From the NCBI GenBank assembly GCA_021789695.1, contig JAJYJH010000005.1, forward strand, positions 1 to 64,000: 64,000 nt of DNA. The letters run 5' to 3'. Below, piece after piece: positions 59,722 through 64,000 of this stretch; position 1 is the first letter of the stretch; each line of letters begins with the position of its first letter. The stretch is from a bacterium (GTDB taxonomy: Bacteria; Elusimicrobiota; Elusimicrobia; Elusimicrobiales; UBA9959). The notes beneath the pieces are model-generated. The model was not told the DNA's origin, ran no database searches, and saw only the letters and a list, made by a program, of their open reading frames with translations. The translations under genes were made by a program, and so were the position numbers.

Positions 59722-60363
59722 TCAGGCAGCGGCGTCCAGGACGGCCTTAAGCATGGCCGGCTCCGGCTGCAGGCCGACGAGGGTTATGTTGTCGTTGATC
59801 ACTATCTGCGGCACTCCGGAGACGTTGTACTTGTCCGCCATCTGCGGGAACTCCGACGACTCCACCATCTCCGCGGTGATCTGCGGAGAGACCAGGGCGA
59901 ACTTGTGGGCCATCACCACGGCACCCGGGCAGTAAGGGCAGGAGGGCGTGACGAAAACCTTTATGTTCACTGGTTTCGACACCCCGCCCAGCGCGGTCAC
60001 GGTCTCAGGCTGCAATTCCTGCGCGGCCGAAGCGGAGTTCTTAAGGGCCTCCAGCAGCGAGACGAACTCGTACCCGGCTGGTATGCCGTAGAAACGTACG
60101 CGCGAACCGTTGGAGCCCTCTATCACGGCCGCGGGGGTCTTGTCTATGCCGTAGGCCGCGGCCTTTTCGGTGTCGGTGACCCTGTTGTAGACCTCCAGCT
60201 TCACCTTGGGGGAGAGCGAAGCGAGTTCCTTGTATAGCTCCTCAGTGGGGCCGCAGGTCTCGCAGAGCATTGTTTCCTTGAAATAGATTATCTTGACTTC
60301 TCCGGCCAGTTCGGAAAGCCTCTTCTTCACCTCGTCCGCGGTCTGCTGGTCCATGAAAGACAT
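59722..60363 (-). CDS. protein disulfide oxidoreductase with two thioredoxin folds (PDO/glutaredoxin-like)
   Basis: 213 aa. Two thioredoxin domains, each with an active-site CxxC: MLCETCG in the first half and SCPYCPG in the second; cis-Pro segments DKTPAAVI and SGVPQIVI follow each. No signal peptide, so it acts in the cytoplasm. This two-domain PDO form is best known from heat-loving archaea and bacteria. GGAGGAG before the ATG. Confidence 0.9.
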   Translation of the reverse strand: MSFMDQQTADEVKKRLSELAGEVKIIYFKETMLCETCGPTEELYKELASLSPKVKLEVYNRVTDTEKAAAYGIDKTPAAVIEGSNGSRVRFYGIPAGYEFVSLLEALKNSASAAQELQPETVTALGGVSKPVNIKVFVTPSCPYCPGAVVMAHKFALVSPQITAEMVESSEFPQMADKYNVSGVPQIVINDNITLVGLQPEPAMLKAVLDAAA

Positions 60364-60430
60364 ACCGTTCTCCTCCTTTTTCCTCGATTCAACTTAGATG
60401 CCGCCCGGGAATGAAAGTTTCGTCCGGCCT

Positions 60431-60439
60431 ATTATAGCA
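60431..60439 (-). promoter_or_regulatory. extended -10 promoter of the disulfide oxidoreductase
   Basis: Minus strand TGCTATAAT, a perfect extended -10, overlapping the stop codon of the pseudouridine synthase gene; leader of about 60 bases. Confidence 0.6.
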
Positions 60440-61091
60440 CCTTCAGGACGCCCAGGAAATCCGCCGGCGGGTCCGCCTCGAAGGAGAGCTGGCTGCCGGC
60501 CAGGTCCCTGAACTTCAACTTCCACGCATGCAGCATCAGTCGGGGATATTTCGCCTGCCTGGCGCTGTCCCCGTAAAGCCCGTCCCCGATTACCGGATGG
60601 CCTATAGAATACAGGTGCGCCCGTATCTGGTGCCTGCGGCCGGTCAGGATCGAGACCTCCAGCACGGCGGCGCCGCGCAGCTGCTCCAGCACGGAGTAGC
60701 GCGTCACCGAGGGCTTGCCGTCGAAAGCCACAGACACCCGGCCCGAACCGCGCTGCTTGAGCGGCTTATCTATCTCCCCCCTCTTTTCCTCCATCCGCCC
60801 CTCGGCCGCCACCAGGTACTTCTTCTCCACCTCGCGCGTCTCGAAAAGCCCGGAATAGTAGCGGTGGGCCTCCGGAGTGCGCGCGAAGAGTATCAGGCCG
60901 CTGGCGTCCCTGTCCAGCCGGTGCGTCACGAAGACCCGGCCGAAACGCCGGTGCAGCAGCCCGACCAGGTGCTTCTCTCCTGCCAGGTCCCCGCGGGCTG
61001 GCATGGTCAGCAGGCCCGAAGGCTTGTTAACCACCAGCAGTTCCGGCGTTTCCTTAAGCACCTCGATATCCTCCGGTCTCATTTGTTTCAT
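60432..61091 (-). CDS. RluA family pseudouridine synthase
   Basis: 219 aa. LLVVNKPSGLLTMP, the catalytic HRLDRDASGL (Asp), VEKKYLV, and TGRRHQIRAHL with HPVIGDGLYG are all present. No S4 domain, so it is a short RluA/RluC/TruC-like member; the RNA target cannot be told. ATG overlaps the MFS gene stop by 4 bases. Confidence 0.92.
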   Translation of the reverse strand: MKQMRPEDIEVLKETPELLVVNKPSGLLTMPARGDLAGEKHLVGLLHRRFGRVFVTHRLDRDASGLILFARTPEAHRYYSGLFETREVEKKYLVAAEGRMEEKRGEIDKPLKQRGSGRVSVAFDGKPSVTRYSVLEQLRGAAVLEVSILTGRRHQIRAHLYSIGHPVIGDGLYGDSARQAKYPRLMLHAWKLKFRDLAGSQLSFEADPPADFLGVLKVL

Positions 61092-62296
61092 ACGGGGCAG
61101 AAGTCCTTTTTATAGCATTCGCCGGCGGCTATAGAGGTCAGACCGCCGAAGATTAGATAAAATACGGCCAGCAGGATAGCCAGTGAAAGACCGGCCTTGT
61201 CCGAGACCACCCCCAGCAGGAACGGCGAGAGCGCGTCGCCTAGAGCGTGGATGATAAAGATGTTAACCGCGAAGGCCATCGAGCGCATCGTCACCGGGAC
61301 CGTCTCCACGATGGCCGCGTGGTAGGGGCCGGAATAGGCGAAGATGAAAAACTCCGCCGCGAAAATCAGCGCCAGGCACGGATAAAGAGAATCCGAGAAG
61401 ACAGCCGCCGCGCCGAAGGGCGCGCTGAGGAAGAAGCTGAGGTAGCCCACCACAAAATACGCCCGTTCCGTGCGCCGCCGCAACCAGTCTGCCGTCCAGC
61501 CACCGGCGAAGTTGCCTGACAGCCCGGCGGCCACCGTCACCGCGCCGAACAGGAACCCCGCCCTGGCCACCGTAAGCCCGAATTCGCGCACAAAGTAGGA
61601 AGGCATCCACGCCGCGAGCCCGCCTACGGAGAAGGTGCCGATAGACTCGGCCAGGCAAAGCAGCAGGAAGGTGCGGTTCCGGAACAGCGCCCGGTAGCCG
61701 GACATGGCTATATGCTCCGCGCGGCGCGTCTTCTCCGGGGTCTCCGGCATGAACAGCGAGGCCAGGCCCAGCAGCGCGCCGGGCAGCGCCACAATAAAGA
61801 AAGCGTTGCGCCAGCCGAAATGCTGGCCCAGCAGCCCGCCAAGCAGGTAGCCGATGGCGCTGCCGGCCGGTATGGCCAGCGCATAAACGGCCATCACGCG
61901 GGCGCGGCGGTCCTCGGGGAACCATTCGGCCAGGAACGACGGCGAGACCGTCCCGAAGCCGGCTTCCCCGACGCCGACCGCGGAGCGCGTACCGGCCAGC
62001 TGCCAGTAATTGCGGACCAGGCCGCTGAAAGCTGTGGAAACGCTCCAGAACAGGGCGCTCAGCCCCATAATGACGGGCCTGCTCAGGCGATCGCCAAGAT
62101 AACCGGTCAGCGGCGCCACGCAGATGTAGACCAGCATAAACGACGAGGCCAACAGGCCCAGCCTGGCGTCGGTCAGACGCAGGTCGGCCTTTATAAGGGG
62201 AAAAACCGCGTAGAGGGCCTGCCTGTCTATATAGTTGAACAGGCTCAGGCAGAAGATAAGCGCCAGCGCCCTGCGCGCGTACTTTTTCTCGTCCAT
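61088..62296 (-). CDS. MFS transporter (spinster-like)
   Basis: 402 aa, twelve predicted TM segments. LFNYIDRQALYAVFPLIK in TM1, GYLGDRLSRP between TM2 and TM3, and GVGEAGFGTVSPSFLAEWF in TM5 match the spinster-like MFS subgroup. The substrate is unknown. The ATG at 62296 is chosen for the usual N-terminal length; the frame upstream to 62449 runs over the divergent gene. Confidence 0.88.
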   Translation of the reverse strand: MDEKKYARRALALIFCLSLFNYIDRQALYAVFPLIKADLRLTDARLGLLASSFMLVYICVAPLTGYLGDRLSRPVIMGLSALFWSVSTAFSGLVRNYWQLAGTRSAVGVGEAGFGTVSPSFLAEWFPEDRRARVMAVYALAIPAGSAIGYLLGGLLGQHFGWRNAFFIVALPGALLGLASLFMPETPEKTRRAEHIAMSGYRALFRNRTFLLLCLAESIGTFSVGGLAAWMPSYFVREFGLTVARAGFLFGAVTVAAGLSGNFAGGWTADWLRRRTERAYFVVGYLSFFLSAPFGAAAVFSDSLYPCLALIFAAEFFIFAYSGPYHAAIVETVPVTMRSMAFAVNIFIIHALGDALSPFLLGVVSDKAGLSLAILLAVFYLIFGGLTSIAAGECYKKDFCPV

Positions 62297-62370
62297 CGGT
62301 ACTCCAATAATAGCAATCCTTCCTGCGCGGCGTAAATGAGCAGCCTCGCCGCCGGAGGATTTATTTTTTA

Positions 62371-62379
62371 TGCTAAGAT
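62371..62379 (+). promoter_or_regulatory. extended -10 promoter of the M18 aminopeptidase
   Basis: TGCTAAGAT (TGn plus TAAGAT), with start near 62386; AGGAG lies 6 bases before the ATG at 62431. Confidence 0.5.
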
Positions 62380-62430
62380 ATGCACGAGAAGACTTTTTAC
62401 CGTCCATAATCCACCCCGACAGGAGAACAT

Positions 62431-63870
62431 ATGCCCGCCAAGACCGCAAAGAAACGCTCCGCCGCCGAACTCACCTACGCCAGCAAGAACGGCTACGAGA
62501 GGATCTCTCCCGCCGAGTTGAAGCGCTGCGAGGAGATAAATCAGGCTTATATGCGGTACATAGGCAGCGCCAAGACCGAGCGCGAGGCCCACGACGAGGC
62601 CGTGCTCCTGCTGGGAGCGGCGGGCTTCAAGGACATGCGCGAGTACGAGCGCACCGGCGACAAGCTGGTCCCCGGCGACAAGGTATACCGCTCCAGCGAG
62701 GGCAAGACGCTGATGGCGCTGGTTGTGGGCAAGCGACCGTTCGAGGCCGGTATGCACATCGTGGGCGGCCATACCGATTCCCCCCGCATAGACCTCAAGC
62801 AGAACCCGCTCTACGAGAGCGGAGACATGGCGCTGCTCGACACGCACTACTACGGCGGCATCAAGAAATACCAGTGGGTCACGATCCCGCTGGCGCTGCA
62901 CGGCGTCTTCGTGAAGCCCGACGGGAAAAAGATAAAGGTCTCCATAGGCGAGGACCAGGCCGACCCGGTGTTCTGCATCACCGATTTGCTGCCGCACCTG
63001 GCCGCGGACCAGTACAAAAAGACTATCGGCGAGGCCGTCACGGGAGAGGGTCTCGACGTGCTGGCAGGCTCCGTGCCAGCGGGCGAGAAGGACAGAAAGG
63101 AGAAGTTCAAGTACAACGTTCTTAAACTCCTGCACGACAAGTACGGGATCACCGAGGCCGACTTCCTCTCCGCCGAACTCGAGATAGTGCCCGCCGGCAA
63201 GCCGCGTGAGGCGGGTCTCGACCGCTCGATGATACTGGCCTACGGGCACGACGACCGCGTTTGCGCCTGGGCTGGCCTGAAAGCGCTGATAGACCTTAAG
63301 GGCACTCCGGAATACACGGCCTGCGTGCTGCTGTGCGACAAGGAGGAGATAGGCTCCGTGGGAGCCACGGGCATGGCCTCGAACCTGTTTGAAAACGCTG
63401 CTTCCGAGCTGCTCAACCTCACCTCGCAGTCCTACAGCGAGCTCTCGCTCAAGCGGGGTCTGCACAATTCCTGGATGCTGTCGGCCGACGTGAACGCGCT
63501 GTTCGACCCGTTGTTCCCCTCGGTCTCTGAGAAACGGAACTCCGCGCACCTGAACCACGGGCTCTGCGTGACCAAGTACACGGGCTCCCGCGGAAAATCG
63601 GGCTCATCAGACGCCTCGGCCGAGTTCCTGGCGCATATCCGCCGCATCTTCGACAGGAACGGCGTGATCTGGCAGACCGGCGAACTGGGCAAGGTGGACC
63701 AGGGCGGCGGCGGCACGATAGCCTACCTGATGGCCCGATACGGTATGCAGGTGGTGGACTGCGGCGTGGGGCTGTTCTCGATGCACGCGCCGATGGAGCT
63801 GGCGGGCAAGCTGGACATATACATGGCCTACAAGGGCTACCTGGCCTTCATGAAGGACGGCAGGAAATAG
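62431..63870 (+). CDS. M18 family aspartyl aminopeptidase
   Basis: 479 aa, matching the larger bacterial M18 group. Metal and catalytic residues: GGHTDSPRIDLKQNP, CDKEEIGSVGATGM (Glu pair), AYGHDDRVCAW (Asp) and FSMHAPMEL (His). It removes N-terminal acidic residues from peptides. No signal peptide, so cytoplasmic. Confidence 0.95.
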   Translation: MPAKTAKKRSAAELTYASKNGYERISPAELKRCEEINQAYMRYIGSAKTEREAHDEAVLLLGAAGFKDMREYERTGDKLVPGDKVYRSSEGKTLMALVVGKRPFEAGMHIVGGHTDSPRIDLKQNPLYESGDMALLDTHYYGGIKKYQWVTIPLALHGVFVKPDGKKIKVSIGEDQADPVFCITDLLPHLAADQYKKTIGEAVTGEGLDVLAGSVPAGEKDRKEKFKYNVLKLLHDKYGITEADFLSAELEIVPAGKPREAGLDRSMILAYGHDDRVCAWAGLKALIDLKGTPEYTACVLLCDKEEIGSVGATGMASNLFENAASELLNLTSQSYSELSLKRGLHNSWMLSADVNALFDPLFPSVSEKRNSAHLNHGLCVTKYTGSRGKSGSSDASAEFLAHIRRIFDRNGVIWQTGELGKVDQGGGGTIAYLMARYGMQVVDCGVGLFSMHAPMELAGKLDIYMAYKGYLAFMKDGRK

Positions 63871-63937
63871 GCGCCCAGGTATGCCAGCCGGGCAGGAACG
63901 CAAAACACGGCGTCGCGAACACCGTTCTCGCGCCTCG

Positions 63938-64000
63938 TCACTCGGCCTCCATAACGGTTTTGCTTATCCTGCCAGCCCTGAATCCCTGGAGACTTTTACC
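63938..64000 (-). CDS. 3' end of a gene running off the right edge
   Basis: On the minus strand an open frame of 20 codons reads KSLQGFRAGRISKTVMEAE to a TGA at 63938-63940. The convergent position after the M18 gene fits a real gene end, but the fragment is too short to identify. Bases 63871-63937 show nothing. Confidence 0.3.
   Translation of the reverse strand, partial: GKSLQGFRAGRISKTVMEAE

Overview
The window is GC-rich, densely coded bacterial DNA with few gaps and frequent 4-base ATGA overlaps. Signal peptides, outer-membrane beta-barrel proteins, OmpA-type peptidoglycan-binding domains and the DXP isoprenoid enzyme Dxs point to a Gram-negative (diderm) bacterium. The mix of PorV/PorQ-type barrels, very large repeat adhesins with a FlgD-like C-terminal domain, pullulanase, M14/M18 peptidases and a compact Cas9 would suit Elusimicrobiota or a related candidate phylum. 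That placement is inference; there is no rRNA or marker gene here to settle it.

Layout. (1) 1-4984: a type II-C CRISPR-Cas locus. A 36-bp repeat array enters from the left edge, then a predicted tracrRNA and a two-way terminator, then cas2, cas1 and cas9 (1094 aa) on the minus strand with overlapping ends. (2) 4985-8423: a Fic protein with a promoter and operator-like repeats, a lower-GC methyltransferase, a cation antiporter, and a broken second copy of the fic gene. (3) 8424-21182: a metallophosphoesterase-like protein that has lost its metal ligands, coupled to adenine deaminase; a large hybrid histidine kinase; transporters; PgeF; acetyltransferase-like proteins; an M14 carboxypeptidase; and a NapH-like iron-sulfur membrane protein with a zinc ribbon and a TauE/CcdA-like partner. 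(4) 21202-29637: a membrane-bound spermidine-synthase-like protein, an AmmeMemoRadiSam set with proteins A and B fused and export signals on both products, a LOG-family protein, dxs and a polyprenyl diphosphate synthase. (5) 29685-37383: a PorV-like barrel divergent from a five-gene operon that encodes a natural FliF-FliG fusion, MotA, two different MotB proteins and a TPR protein, with no other flagellar genes, followed by a convergent barrel. (6) 37421-53914: surface proteins, namely a kelch/Ig protein, a giant YadA-head-like protein with a C1q-like end, a second PorV/PorQ barrel, a FecR-domain protein, a PrcB-like protein and an Fn3-rich protein. (7) 54014-64000: LUD protein, pullulanase, putative glycoside hydrolase, phosphopentomutase-like enzyme, two-domain disulfide oxidoreductase, RluA-type pseudouridine synthase, MFS transporter, M18 aminopeptidase and a gene end at the right edge.

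How they fit. The strongest candidate for an undescribed system is region 5. It has the rotor half (FliF membrane-ring domain fused to the FliG torque domain) and the stator half (MotA plus two MotB types) of a rotary motor, without rod, hook, filament or export genes, and lies beside outer-membrane secretion-type proteins. I infer an ion-driven envelope motor, perhaps for gliding, secretion or envelope maintenance. The second candidate is the exported AmmeMemoRadiSam pair. Several genes (fic, the spermidine-synthase-like gene, the acetyltransferase and the glycoside hydrolase) have -10-like hexamers 6-9 bases before the start codon and no Shine-Dalgarno sequence, suggesting leaderless mRNAs; others use extended -10 (TGnTATAAT) promoters.
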